The notes: a model not told the origin generated them from the sequence alone. Shown: positions 20,551 to 63,701, counted from the first letter of the stretch. The stretch: DNA of 64,000 nucleotides from Branchiostoma floridae (GCF_000003815.2 NC_049994.1:4503264-4567263); one strand, 5' to 3'. Numbers and translations are program-made.

Positions 20551-20844
20551 ATCAAAGTTGAACAAAAAGTGGACTTACCCAAATTTCAAACTCAGCCTTT
20601 TGTCATGGAATGAGCTATTCGTTGCTTCTGTGATATCACGGTATGCAGACAAAACCCGTGATAGGGGGCGCTATAGACTTTCTGCAACTTACGATCCACT
20701 TTTTATCAAGTACATGTTCTGTTCGAATAGTGTGATGTCACAGAAGCAGCGTATTGCTCATTCCTTGGCAAAGGCCAGAGTTGGACAGTAAAAAAAATTT
20801 GTTAAGTCCAGTTTTTGTGCTGGAAACTACAGCTCAACTTTGAT
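20551..20844. mobile_element. Long-inverted-repeat MITE
   Basis: ATCAAAGTTGA at the left and TCAACTTTGAT at the right, with inverted similarity continuing through GAATGAGCTATTCGTTGCTT / GCAGCGTATTGCTCATTCC and GTGATATCAC / GTGATGTCAC. The arms are over 100 bp. Open frames inside are incidental. Confidence 0.8.
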
Positions 20845-22140
20845 CCAGAATGCCTTCTATGAACACAGCTTTTTCAACTCAAGATTCAATTCTCTTAATT
20901 TTTGTCTTTCAACCTATTGCGGCATCTTCCAACAGTATTCTATCATGACGGGAAAACAACGGGCCAACCAAATAGCCCACCTCCTTCAAAACCTAGAAAC
21001 GCAAAAGCAGAAAAACAAAAATTTGACAAACATGCAGCATTGGTTGAATTTATTAACTCCTTGTTTAGTACTGATACTTGGAAAAACTTCAGCTGTACAT
21101 GTATAAATGAGCAAGAACTACTGGTGCTCCATGTTGCTTGTGTGATATATTTTAGCAATTCTGACATAAATGTACAATACAATGGTTTTTACAAATGGTG
21201 GGCTGACATCAGTTTATCTTAACAGTACTACATGCAAGTCCTGCTTTCAATGGCAGACAATAAGAAATATTGACTTCATTGCTAATCTACATACAGCATA
21301 GTATAACAGTATGCAAAAATCTATGCAAAATGTTCATGTTTTTGGCATTGCCTTATGTGATGGGTCTACATATGAACTTCACGTTTGATATTGTAAATGC
21401 TGTGGTTTTACGTTAACTTTGTCGTTTTTGACCTCCAAACTTCAAACTCAAAATTACCTTGACAAGTTTTGTTCATGTCTTCTACACACCCACAGTCTTG
21501 TCTATGTGCTACATGTCCGTACTAAATACATGTACACTTTACAGTATCATGATGTGTTGAATACGACTGTTCTGTCCATCTGTGCACCCTTGACAAGTCG
21601 TTAGTAGGCGGTTTCTGACTGGTTGTCTGTAAGGGTGTTTCCATTACTGTACAGTCTCAAAACCACTGTGAACACTCCATTTTTTCCTTGCCGCGAAATT
21701 GAATCACAGCAGACATATCAAAGCAATTACACATTAACTATAAAGCCAAAACTACAACTGGGTACATAGAGAATATACATCCACAAGCTTGGACACCGGT
21801 TAATCACTTACCAGCTTTCCTTCTTATCATTCTATCATCACATAAACACCACCTTATACTATATAGTCCCTGTCAGAAATCATAACATTACAAGTAGGTT
21901 GCTTTTCTGCGACAACTCTTTACATTTCAAACTGTGTCCGTTTATAGCTAAGTAACAAATTCATTGCATGTAGTACTAACAATCCAGTCCAATAACAACT
22001 TCTCTTTGCTTTTCATGATTTTCTGAGGTAAAACACTCAGTTATTTCACGATAGTTCTTTTGTAGACTGATTTCTTGTTCTCTCGATCTTGTTGCGTATG
22101 ACCCCACAGCAAACTTTCACCCCCAGCACGTGACCCGCAT
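20845..22140. other. Intergenic / COA3 3' flank
   Basis: No coding exon recognised. A fragment of the ACTGTA-ended MITE family lies near 21645-21715 and a SINE 3' fragment (GGTTGCTTTTCTGCGACAAC) near 21897. The COA3 3' UTR must lie in the right part. Confidence 0.4.
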
Positions 22141-23947
22141 CTAGCTGCCCCCTGAACTTTCACCTTCCTTGCTGGCTGGCACCACGTCGTCGAAGGTCTC
22201 CTGTCGAACTCTGTACATAGTGAAACCATCTGAGGTACAAGGTTAAGGTAATACATGTATGAAGGAAAGATGCGACAAACTTCAAGCTAAATCATTTAAC
22301 AGTGATTGTGAGATCGCATGGCAGCGTTTGGGGGTTGATCCCAAGAGGTCCCGAGTTTAAAACCTACTGTGTCACTGAACTTGCGCCCTTGGGAAAGGCA
22401 CTTAACACGACTTTCATCACTTCATTCAGGTGAAAAATAAGTACCTAGCTTCGACTAGAGCTATCCTATTTTCCAATTACAGTCAAACCTGCCCGAGCGA
22501 CCACCTCTTCTCAGCGACCACCTGGCCATTTCGACCGCTTTTTCTCGGTCCCGATTTTGTTTCCCATTGACGTAAGCATTAAGCAACCTTTTCTTAACGA
22601 CCACCTGGCCAACACGACAGCGACCGGCCCAAATTGGGACCCATAACGACCGCATCATTTACAAAATTGAGGTTTTCATCGATCTTTTATGGTAACTAGC
22701 GCGATTTTGTGCCGAAATCGTTGTAAGAAAATCCGAATTTGGTTGTTACAGAAGTTTTTTTTCTTCTAAATCTATATCATTATAAAGTGAACGATTGCTG
22801 AAACGTATATAGCCTCATACTTTTTTTAAGAAAGATCTGTCTAGCTCATACCTTTTTAAGAAAGATGTGTGTGAGTGCTTTTGTCCAACTGTACTGTACT
22901 CTCATCCATGGGTAAGTACGCTATTGGGACGTACCAGGCATCAAAATCGAAAGGTGCACCGTAGTTATTTCAGATCAAGAACACAGCGAAGCATAAAGGC
23001 TTGTATGGTAACTGACAACATCAAAGTTCCCTTACTGTCTAAAACGTTAGTGTACAAATACTTGACTAACTTGAGCTTTAAAACACTGTATCTTATAAAA
23101 GCTTGATAAAAGCTAGGGGTTAAATTTACAGTTTACAGTGTGCGTGTTGTACTTGACATTAAAGACCTGTCCTCGCTTCATTGCGTGCGTGCAGTGTGCT
23201 TGCTATTTGCCATTTAGATTTAACACAACGGACACCATTCATACTTTGAATCGGGCATGTTTTGAGTCGAAACTCTTCTCAGGGACAACCTGTCCAAATC
23301 GGCCGCTTTTTCCCGGTCCCCCGGGTGGTCGTCTTGGGCAGGTTTGACTGTACTTTCAAGGAGGTTACTGTAAATGAAGAAATTTTCGTGCGCTGTTTTC
23401 GTGGTGGCCGCTTCACCACAAACTTAAGATCACCGCAAACATTTTTCCATGGCAGCAAGACATTACAGCCTATGGAGTAGTATCAAGGAGAAAACCTCCT
23501 TGCTGGTATATAATAATGCTAAAATGCCCCCCTCCCCATTTTGTCCTGGTTGCGTAAAAATCGAAAATGACAGCTTCTAGATCATTTCAAAGACGTAAAT
23601 ATCAAATTATTCACCTACAGTCTACACACTTTTATCAACGATCTGTAACTTTATCAGACATACATTTATCATGACACAAAAAGCAAAAATTTGTACGTAA
23701 ACCATGTGCGCCACTACTGTTGTGTAACACTGTAGTGTAGGATACAAGTCCCCAGAACAACTCCTCCGAGAGCCAGCCCCAGAAAGATATTTCTCCTGAA
23801 CCATCTCGCCCTGCTTCTCTCCATGGCACGGGCCGCCTGTAGAGCGTTCATTCGGTCCATCATTGTCCGCTCCTCGTTAGTCAGGACGTCTTGTTCCAGG
23901 TCTACTTTCCGCATCACACGCTCGCCACCGGTCCGTGAGTCCGCCAT
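22141..23947 (-). CDS. COA3: Cytochrome c oxidase assembly factor 3 (CCDC56-like), 2 exons
   Basis: Exon 1 is 23718-23947: ATG in an AAGATGGCGGAC context, donor CAACA|GTAGTG. Exon 2 is 22141-22210: acceptor TGTACAG, stop TAG. Joined in phase they give 99 aa (human COA3: 106). The protein has a polar N-terminus, a charged helix (LTNEERTMMDRMNALQAARA), a basic RARWFRRN stretch, one membrane segment IFLGLALGGVVLGTCILHYSV (about residues 53-73) and a short acidic tail after TQQVRQETFDDV. In known COA3 the corresponding part is RNIV-x-G-hydrophobic-YSISQERFLDEL. The family is an inner-membrane partner of newly made COX1 (MITRAC complex). If exon 1 were not spliced it would stop at once at the TAG overlapping the donor. 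The intron holds a MITE. The similarity is modest, but length, topology and intron position agree. Confidence 0.8.
22300..22455 (+). mobile_element. SINE fragment
   Basis: Contains GCGCCCTTGGGAAAGGCACTT and CACGACTTTCATCACTTCA followed by CAGGTGAAAAATAAG, as in the 6449-6822 SINE, in the opposite orientation, with a degenerate tRNA-like head. It is in the COA3 intron. Confidence 0.55.
22480..23350 (-). mobile_element. CAGTCAAACCTGCCC-ended MITE, copy 2
   Basis: The ends CAGTCAAACCTGCCC / GGGCAGGTTTGACTG are flanked by TA, and the sequence is the reverse complement of 13678-14162 but 871 bp long. The extra roughly 390 bases sit at about 22740-23110 and include a twice-repeated CTCATACCTTTTTAAGAAAG-like segment. 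No transposase frame. Located in the COA3 intron. Confidence 0.85.
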
Positions 23948-23951
23948 CTTG
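23941..23951 (-). promoter_or_regulatory. YY1-type motif overlapping the COA3 start codon
   Basis: CAAGATGGCGG on the coding strand places the start codon inside a YY1 element, an arrangement known in many nuclear genes for mitochondrial proteins. Promoter function is inferred. Confidence 0.35.
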
Positions 23952-24070
23952 AATGTTAGGGGTCAAAGAGGTGGCTGCACTTCATAAAAGGATCGGTAGG
24001 TGGCAGCAATGAGCGGTGTCGATGACATACTGACGGATGACTAATAAGGTGTCACCAGCCATTGTCAGAT

Positions 24071-24110
24071 CAAGGAGCTTTTATCAGTTTTATCTGATAA
24101 AAGCTCCTTG
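24071..24110. repeat. Perfect 17-bp hairpin upstream of COA3
   Basis: CAAGGAGCTTTTATCAG, loop TTTTAT, CTGATAAAAGCTCCTTG. It is 124 bases upstream of the COA3 start codon. It is not a bacterial-type terminator here; its role is unknown. Confidence 0.9.
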
Positions 24111-24531
24111 GTCAGATCGAAGGAAATTATTGAAGGAATTAATACGCTCGAGGTAATATTACAGTACTCCACGCGGTCCAAGTAGCTGAACATAGAGAGA
24201 CCACAGGATTTCTGTTTTAGGGCTACTTGATCATTAATCTTGTGACACCATGACATTGATGGGTGACTCTGCTCAGGAATGCCACCTTTTGATTTATTTA
24301 TGCAGTACAACCTCCTTATGTGACCACAAAGGAATTGCCCAAATCTGTTTCCCAGTTCATACCAGAGCTATTTTGAAACTGTAGTGTGCTGCATTGCAAG
24401 TACTTGTAGTTACCTTACATTATAATTTACTTGTACATTCGCAACTACCTTAGAGGCAAAAATGCACCATCAATTATCAATGTACCATGTTTGTGTGTAT
24501 GCTACAGTGAGCGTAGTTCAGTGCTTCATCT

Positions 24532-24645
24532 TCATCCAGGCGTGCTGGTTGCACGGATGGCCATGACTCTCTCCCTCCATCCTTCCCTATCCTCCATAGC
24601 CTTGGGCAGATCTTCAGCCTAGCAGCCAGTATCTTCACAAAGTTG
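24532..24645 (-). pseudogene. LINE ORF2 C-terminal fragment
   Basis: The minus strand reads AEDLPKAMEDREGWRERVMA followed by IRATSTPG and a stop, preceded (after an in-frame TAG) by QLCEDTGC. This is the usual C-terminal signature of non-LTR retrotransposon reverse-transcriptase proteins (DTGC...DLPKAMEDRExWRERV). Only the tail of the element is present. Confidence 0.75.
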
Positions 24646-25196
24646 ATGCCTAGAAGTGGTCAATGGCCTTGCACTGAGCATACTTTTTACAAAAAAAGCA
24701 AGGAGCTTGGTGTAAGTCATGGTATCATGTCTCGACATAGACCATTCCATGTCATGGATTTTTTTACATGCTAGGAAAAACAGAGAACCCAACTCTTATG
24801 CTGGGTGTATGGAAATCTTTGCATTGTCCAGTTGTAATGAAAGGCCTATGAACTACATTTAGCCACTATACTAGTTGTACTGCTGCAGTTTACTGTATCA
24901 CCCAACATGTTCTATTCCATTTACTGGATGGGCTCCACTGACGGTTCCATGTTGTGGTAGGTAGTGCATAGGTACCACCAACCCCATCCAAAGGGTAGAA
25001 TTCAGCAAGGGTAGGGTCAAGAACGTTTTATCTCATTTAACGTCCTTGGTAGGGTGGAGAATTGGCAAGGAGAGCAAGTCGTGGGGAAGGGCAACATTTC
25101 CTCCCAGTAAGTCACTCTACACCAGTCTAAGTGGACTTTGTGGAGAATATTTTGCCAGGGGAGTTAAATTTGTCCAAACTGTATCCATAACCCCTT
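24646..25196. other. Intergenic sequence, nothing recognised
   Basis: No conserved frame or complete repeat. Confidence 0.4.
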
Positions 25197-25497
25197 AAGG
25201 TGGGGTCACACATGCGTATATATTCAAATCCGTTTGAGGTGCGTATGAAGCTCTTAGTCTCTACCAGGCTCCACAGGTCGTGGGAAAAATAGTACAAATA
25301 TAGATACATAACATGCCAGATGAGTTAGCTGACCGAGAAGTATGGTTAGCGACCCAGCTAACACGTCTAACATGTTACCTGTTTAAGTTTGTCCAATTTC
25401 TATTATTTTTCAAACGACCTGTGGGAGGTAAATACAAATGTACTCCCATGCGCGCCTCATACGGACTTAAATATATACGCACATGTGAACCCACCTT
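25197..25497. mobile_element. Foldback element (AAGGTGGGGTCACACATGCG ends)
   Basis: The left arm AAGGTGGGGTCACACATGCG, continuing GTATATATTCAAATCCG and GGTGCGTATGAAG, is repeated inverted at 25445-25497, ending CACATGTGAACCCACCTT. Both arms are about 55 bp with scattered mismatches. Confidence 0.75.
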
Positions 25498-26518
25498 CAG
25501 AGTGCTTCATGCACCTTGCCAATTCTTCCTGGACCTATACACTATACAGAAAGTACTTAGATTTCAAGCATATATTCATTGTTCATTGAGATTTTCAGAC
25601 TCATGGCTAGCCATTTCTGTTTTGACTGCATTTGAGGAAGGATGGCCAAAACTGCAGTATCAAATTTTTCAATGTTGAAAACTTGCTAGCAGAGAACTCC
25701 TACATGTAACTGGGTTTTTAAGTTACAAAATTGTTCTCACTGCAAAAACAAAAGCTTTATTCAGCAAAAAATAAAAGACAGCAAGGAAAGAAAGAGTCCA
25801 ATTTAATCAAATAGTATGTTTACAACAATCAGTCAGAAATTAGCACTGCTAAGTCACCCATTGTAGAAGAGTCTTGCTCAAAGGTTTGTTACACAAAAGA
25901 TCAACACCCACACCATAACTTTCTAACAAGTCAGCACCCCTCCTCCCACTTTCCCATCCAATCATGGTCTGATGTCTTGTCCATTGTCAACATTCACTTT
26001 CATGAAGACCAATATTTTAGTTCTTCCTCTTTTTTGCCTGCTTTTCTTCTGTGCCATGTATCTTCACTTGATAAGAGAAGCCCAAAATTCTTTCTCAAAT
26101 CCTAAGTTTAGATGGGTTAAATCTGATACCCAAAGCACCCTTAAAAATGATCGTTCAAGCACATCACATTTGTCCACATCGCTTTTATTAATTCCAACAA
26201 GTCTGGATGGTATTCAAGGGGGGAAAACGGATGTGGTTCACATGACACTGGGGTGGTAGTGCGCCGCAACAGGGTACGACAGACATGGATGTACAAACTT
26301 AGTATATACGCTACAGGAAAGAAATCAGACATATTCGTCAAATTGTTTCTTTACTTTAAAGTGTTTGACTCTTTTGTTTTACAATCCTTTGGGTACAATA
26401 TCTTCTCCCTGTGGTGGACAGCATCTGTGACTAACTCATTCATACAACCTTTTTTTTAGACTCTGAAATACAATCTGGTCTAGCCAAACATTATGTCATA
26501 CAGCAGCCCGAGACTCTC
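25498..26518. other. Intergenic / ATP synthase subunit c 3' flank
   Basis: No conserved frame recognised. The right end must contain the 3' UTR of the ATP synthase gene. Confidence 0.4.
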
Positions 26519-29824
<3,306 letters not shown>

Positions 29825-30130
29825 GTTGGTTGTGGTTGTGCTACACGCGAAGGTGGCTCGAACTGCGAACAAACCTGGAGAACAAAAATGGAGGGCGGTC
29901 GTTACCGGTGTGACCCCTGGATACAAGCAAGATTTCAAGAACGCATCAAAGCCGTAAATAACCTTAACATCGCACGATTTTTCACTCTTTAGAAAGATAA
30001 ACGTTTCATCTAAGAAATTCGAGAGAAGATACCGCACGATGTTAAAGAATTACGTTGATAACGCTCGGATATTCCGGCTACTTCAGCAGAATTTGTCCGC
30101 TTTACCTGAACACCCGGGTGCGAGAAGAAC
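29825..30130 (-). promoter_or_regulatory. Likely promoter / 5' UTR region of ATP synthase subunit c
   Basis: The 300 bases upstream of the start codon are relatively CG-rich near 30100-30150 and lie between the first exon and repeat-rich intergenic DNA. There is no TATA box at a clear position. Assigned by location only. Confidence 0.3.
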
Positions 30131-30639
30131 CACAGTGCGCAAGCGCCGTGATGTCGTCAGTGCCTAGAGGGGTTCAACCAATGGGGTGACGCGTAGAATT
30201 GGAAATCCCTATAGGGGGCAATGACTGTTGAACAGGTGTTTGGACTCGGTCATTGCTTAGTAAAAAGTCGAAATATGAGTATAAATTGATGCAAACCATT
30301 TCTTCCAATGCATTTGTGGACTTCTGTAACGTTTTTTTCCTTCATTTCTTTTCCAGTTGCGAATATTTAGGTCTATCTCGACAGCATTATGCTTTGGATG
30401 TGAATATACCCGAATAGTGGGTGAACTGCGATACGTTATTCTTTTATAACATTATATAAAAGATTATGACTTCATTGTGGTGACCACAAAATTATCAAAG
30501 TCATATCATCAATGTTATTAGTTCTTCGCAGTCTATCATTGATTTTATTTCATTCTGCTCAATAGCTATCCTATCCGAAAATAATTTCATCAGGTTGGTA
30601 GATCATAGGACATAAGAATTTTCTCTTACACAACCAGTT

Positions 30640-30920
30640 TTTCTCACCTGCTGACGTTTCGATGTCTGTCAGACATCTTCCTCAGAGCTTCTAACGGGAG
30701 TTCTGCTTCTCGCTGCTATATGTAGCCGATGTAGGTGGTGCTTTTGCGGCAAGAACACTATCCGAAACATGGCTCAGCTTGTACCCCCTTCGTTCATCGA
30801 TGCGCCTGAAGATCGTGGATAATGTGACAGGGGTATTAGTGGCAGATAGGACAGCATGTTTCCTTGCTGTTTCAGTTACAAGATATATTTTTACAGTGTG
30901 TTGCTAACCCTTCCCCTTTA
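30640..30920. repeat. Retroelement-like fragment (GATGTCTGACAGACATC) and SINE tail
   Basis: The minus strand carries GAAGATGTCTGACAGACATC followed by GAAACGTCAGCAGGTGAG, a GAAACGT motif of the kind repeated near the ends of Penelope-like and other retroelements. 30855-30915 holds the GTTTCCTTGCTGTTTCAG SINE segment also seen at 12925 and 14260. Confidence 0.45.
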
Positions 30921-31132
30921 GGCTTGGGTCACATTTCCAAACCGGGCCCCGACCGGGATGTTTGCGGAAACGAAACGAAAAGTAAAAGTGTGGACCAAGG
31001 AATATACACAAATTATACCAATGACTAATAATATTGTTTAAGTTTTTGTGTTTTGTTGCCATTTATATCACATTTTTCGTTTCCGAAAGCTACCCGGCCG
31101 GGCCCCGGGTTGGGAATTGTGACCCAGGCCTT
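30919..31132. mobile_element. MITE with GGGTCACA ends
   Basis: The left end TAGGCTTGGGTCACATTTCC then AAACCGGGCCCC and the right end, ending GGCCCCGGGTTGGGAATTGT and GACCCAGGCCTTA, are inverted repeats with a few mismatches around an AT-rich centre. Confidence 0.75.
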
Positions 31133-31384
31133 AGAGGGGTCTTAAACTCCAGAAGGGGTTGTTATTTTCCAATAGATTAGGTATCAATGAATTCACAATC
31201 ATCAACCTTTTTTCAGAATTGCACTTATAGCGAATTACGTGAGGTATGTTTGTAAGCCCATGCATGCAGACCATACCCATGCGTTTCATGTATACGTACA
31301 GACATATCGTTCATCGTGAATATTTTCGGTATAAATGAGGGGCGATGTGCACACCGAGACGTCGACGGACATTAGTTCACTTGA

Positions 31385-31575
31385 CATCAAACAACAAAAA
31401 CTCCTTTAACATGCTCGAGGCACCTCCTCGAACACGAGGCCCCAATTTTACGTCCCTCCGGAAAGACGGGGTCAGTCCAAACCGAGATGCCCTTTCCAGT
31501 ACATTAAACTGTTACTACGAAGTGGATCCAGAAGCTCAACTGTGGGGCTGCTACCGGTTGAGCCACAGGACCCAA
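31385..31575 (-). mobile_element. tRNA-derived SINE
   Basis: Minus-strand head CTGTGGCTCAACCGGTAGCA followed by CCCCACAGTTGAGC and GGATCC, matching the 12925-13135 copy; the plus-strand left end holds a CTTTAACATGCTCGAGG tail like other copies. Confidence 0.55.
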
Positions 31576-32271
31576 AACTAGATGTTTTACTTGGCCCATA
31601 CCACCTTTGAGGCTTGAGAAAAAATATATTGTCAAAGATATTCATGAAACACTGATGAAGAATGGTGTCTGAATGTTAACGTCTCCTAGCGAGAATACCA
31701 TGTACTGCTATCACGTTCATGTCAAACACAACAAAAGCAACACATATGTCACTTCTGACAGATAGTTCTTACTACTAGCTTTACGCACGAGTATACCTTG
31801 CCGTCATAATGCTTGACAACGTTAAAATGCACTTAAAGCTTACCGATTAGTTTTGGACTTCATGCAAATATGTATACATGTTGTTGCTACCTCTGGTAGT
31901 GAGGCTATTGAAAAAGAGGTTACGATTTCATATCATTTCATAATTCAAATATGATAATGTTTCTTTTTGATCGATAGTGAACTGCTTGTCCTGTAATGAT
32001 AGGGTGTTCCTTAGTTCAGGACATGACAATGAAAATGTGTTGGGCTACTCTCCAATGATGTTAATTGTAACAGACCATAAAGACAGAGCACGTTTTGCCA
32101 CTGGCTATGGATTGACTGCTACTTGATTGAGGCTGACGTGAACTTTGCTCCGTGACTATTTCAACGCCTTGACTAGGTGTGTTCGGCTGTGGATTCTTTT
32201 GTCGCCAGACAAGTAGTGAGAGAAGATCTCACAACATCGAGCTCTGATTCAAAGTTTCTTTGTCTCAAGCC

Positions 32272-59992
<27,721 letters not shown>

Positions 59993-60012
59993 TATTCTAT
60001 TGGATTTTCCAA

Positions 60013-60022
60013 AAAAATAAAG
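60013..60022 (+). terminator. Polyadenylation signal of the multidomain gene
   Basis: AATAAA at about 60016-60021, some 24 bases after the stop codon. Confidence 0.6.
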
Positions 60023-60183
60023 GAAGCAAATTTTAAACAAACTCCTTATATAAAGCTAGAAAGGCAACATTTGCAGGCAGATACATAACGTTTACCTTCA
60101 AATAGAGTAACCTAACTAACTACTTTTCTGTTCCATTTCCTAGCCCAGAGTGTTCCTATCCCTTCAAGCAATTCTGATTTGAT

Positions 60184-60396
60184 TTACTTGACTTGTGTCG
60201 GGTACCACTCTTCCTCTGCCACACGAACTACCGTGGTCGCCCAGACGTTTCTGTCCTACAAGACTTTCCCCATCTTTCCAGCCTCCAACCCAGTATCTTT
60301 ATTCAGCACGTCGAAGTAGATGAGGGTCGGTCTTCCCGACATCCTTCTCTCATGTAGCGGGATGCTACAGCGCTTGCGTTCTTCCGTTGCCTATAT
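60184..60396 (-). pseudogene. LINE ORF2 C-terminal fragment
   Basis: Minus strand: EERKRCSIPLHERRMSGRPT then IYFDVLNKDTGLEAGKMGKV, stop, DRNVWATTVVR. GRPxLxxxDVLxxDTG and DRxxWRxxV are the C-terminal signature of CR1/L2-like LINE proteins. One internal stop shows decay. Confidence 0.8.
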
Positions 60397-60429
60397 ATTC
60401 ACATCCCCGTTTCTGCAAATTCTGTTCTT

Positions 60430-61330
60430 TTTATATTTTCTTGTCTCATTGCTACTACTTTCTCCTTACTGACCTTACTCGAGCAACACGAATGCCTTTC
60501 TTTGCTTAATTGACATTCATTCATATCATATTATCCATATAACCCATCATATCATTCATATTACCAACCATTTCATAATTTCTCACTGCTACCCCTTTCT
60601 GCTCACTGACCTTCCTCGAGCGACGTTTACGCCAAGGGCATGCCTTTCTCCCCTTAATTCACACTTATTCCTATCATATCATCCATATATATCATATAAT
60701 CCATATATACCCATCATGTCATTCATATTACCAACCATTTTTTTCATTTCTTACTGCTACCCCTTTCTTCTCACTGACCTTCCTCGCGCAACGCCAATGC
60801 CTTTCTCCCCTTGATTCACATTTATTCATATCGTATTATCCATATACCCATAATGTTGTTAGCATTACCAACCATTTCATAATTTCTCACTGCTACCCCA
60901 CACTTCTCATTGACCTTCCTCGAGTGACGTTAACGCCAACGCCTTTCTCCCCTTAATTCACATTTATTCCTATCATATTACCCATATATATCATATCATT
61001 CATATTACCAACCATTTTATCATTTCTTACTGCTAGCCCTCTTTGCTCACTGGCCTTCTTCATGCAACGCCAATGCCTTTCTCCCCTTAAATCTATTTAT
61101 ATCATATTATCCGATATAACCATCATATTACCAACCATTTTTCATTACTACCGACTTCTGTTGACTGACCTTGTTTCCGAAGCTAATATGTTTTCTCCCC
61201 TTCATGATCATCCACATCATACCATTTGTATATCCATAATATCATACGTATTGCCAACCAAGCTTCATTTCTAACGTTGGTTGCAAACACCAGCCTGATC
61301 GTTGTTTTCTATATGGAGACTAGGGTTGTC
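60430..61330. repeat. Long-period tandem array (CTCACTGCTACCCCTTTCT ... CATATTACCAACCAT)
   Basis: About five to six units of 110-170 bp, each with TTTCTCACTGCTACCCCTTT, TGACCTTCCTCGAGCGACG, GCCTTTCTCCCCTTAATTCA and ATCATATTATCCATAT. A remnant is near 61905-62010. Non-coding. Confidence 0.75.
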
Positions 61331-63608
61331 CTGAGGTATATATGTAGGGTTGCTAAGTGTAGTCCACAGTATAACTTTGATAATATTCATTATCAGATAG
61401 CACTTTGGTTATGGTGAACCACCTGAACAAATTTTGATCTTGAATCCCTATTTGAAGCTTTCAATTCATCTTTGTTTTGTTTACCTTTATTTCACCTTGT
61501 TACAAGAAGAAGAACACTGAACTCTTTAAGAACTGAAGTAGAAAATTGTCTGCTTTGCTACTGCTTAAGAAACAGTTTCTCAAGAAAAATACCGCTTTCA
61601 ATTAGCATACATTGCCTATGAAAGCTGATCGAAACCTGTAGCACAGGGCTAGATGTGATTTCTGGACTTTTAGCAGTATATTTCAGTGTTCCTTTCCCCG
61701 CACTTTGTAGTGTGTCGATTAGGGTACCTACTTTGCTCTGATTTCTTTCAAGACGATGGTTCCACACGTGCCTAGACAAAGTTAGTATTACTTAAATTTT
61801 GGTCAGTATGCAATGCCAAATTCTTCTTATCGGACTCCCTTTCCTAGCCCTTATATATAGCATTCTTCGTTTGCCTATTTATAACCCCAATACCCTGTGC
61901 GGTTTCATTCCTCACTGCTACTGATTTGTGTTGACTGGAATTCTTCACGGAGGCAAACCATAATTATTCATATCATATTGTTCATATAACCACGATATCA
62001 TTCATATAACTGATGGACAAATTGCTTAGTCAAAGGGCAAATGGTGCACAAGCAGGACTTTTGGAATATGGCTCAGGACAATGCCAAGTATCGCACTGTA
62101 ATAACTGGCATTGCGATAACAAGATGAAGCTTTCAGTTAAAAGACCATTCAGTTAAAAGACCACGCAAATCTCGCAAAAACTACAACTCTCGCGAGAACT
62201 AGGTCACTCCGTGATCAAGATGTAATGATAGCTATCGAAAATTTGGAGGTACGTGTGTTCACCTTTAAAGGTACGTCACTGTTAGAAGAAAAACTCCTGT
62301 GCTCATACGTGACTAATGAATCTTCTCAATGACAATTGATATTGAATATCTAACTTCATTTTTAGAATTGATCCCCCATCTACTCACTAAATGCATCTAG
62401 ATAACCGGTAAACCAATTTCAGATAAGTTGATTCAAAGCTCTTATTTGTTGAGGCTTATACTGTTTGAGGCTGAAAACCCTAAGTATGTTTGGATACTAG
62501 GATTGTCCTGAGCTATGTTGGGATGCTATGAGTAGTCGCCATTATCATTTTAACTTGATTATGGTATCATAAGTTAGCACCTTGACATGCCTGTGACCAA
62601 GAGCAAACTTTTAACTTCTTTGCGTGGGGACTCCCTTCGAACGACAACAGCAGAAGCTTTTTAAGAGTCATTATACATGTTGCAACTTTCTACCTTTTTC
62701 GATAATACTGAGACATTGTGACGGATTATGAAACAATGTATCTCTCTCAAACGAAATAATGCTTTCGTCGTAAGTAAGTATACCTCTGGCGATATTGATC
62801 CAAAAATATCATAGGAGAGATGTCATTTTTGAGGAGACGCTGTAGACTTACTTTCATTAGTATGTATACCTTAATCTGTGTTCCTTGCTAAGATTAATGT
62901 ACCGACCAGGTGTTTTGGTCCCAACTGTTTGTACCTTTCACAATGGATTCGACAGTTGTATTTTGAACACCTTTTCAGTTACAAGAGTTATCTGTCCTTT
63001 TTGTCTTATTCCTCTAGTGGTGTTTTGGTCACAGGTAAATGTCCCTTTCCATGATAATATGCGGATGGCAAACATACGATTTATGTATTAGGAGATTCAC
63101 GATTCTAAGTACGCATGCGTATAACTAACTTGTAAACAGTTCTTGTGTCGATCAGCATAACAATGTACAGAGGTTTATGTTCCAGGGGCCTTCGACTTTG
63201 ACACCTTACCTACAATGTACTTCGTTGCATAAAATATTATTTAGAATGGTGAACCTCCTTATTTGAATGAAAACAACTTGATATCAGAAAATGGAGATAC
63301 TAAAGAACCTTTCAGCTAGAAGCATGTATCCCAGCATCTGAGACAGTTGACATGTTTTATTTTCGTTCTGTTACGAAAATAAAGGTGGGATAAAAGGTTT
63401 GTGGCAAGTTTCGTCATTGCGATTGTAGCTCTAGGAAGAGATCTATATACTGATGAACCGGCCGCGGTGGGATCATAGTACCAGCCAAAGCCGTGGAGTC
63501 CGTCTCGACTTAACGGTTCCATTCCAGGAGGGCCAAACTTTCGGCCTTGTGCTTCGCCCGTCCCAATACCAATCCACATTTAAACACACACATGGGCACG
63601 CACACGAA
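61331..63608. other. Intergenic sequence, nothing recognised
   Basis: AT-rich DNA without a conserved frame, RNA or complete repeat. AAAAGACCA is repeated in tandem near 62138-62165. Confidence 0.45.
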
Positions 63609-63617
63609 CACACACAC

Positions 63618-63699
<82 letters not shown>
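63609..63699. repeat. (CA)n microsatellite
   Basis: About 45 CA dinucleotides, nearly uninterrupted. Poly-Cys/Val open frames on the other strand are artefacts. Confidence 0.97.
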
Positions 63700-63701
<2 letters not shown>

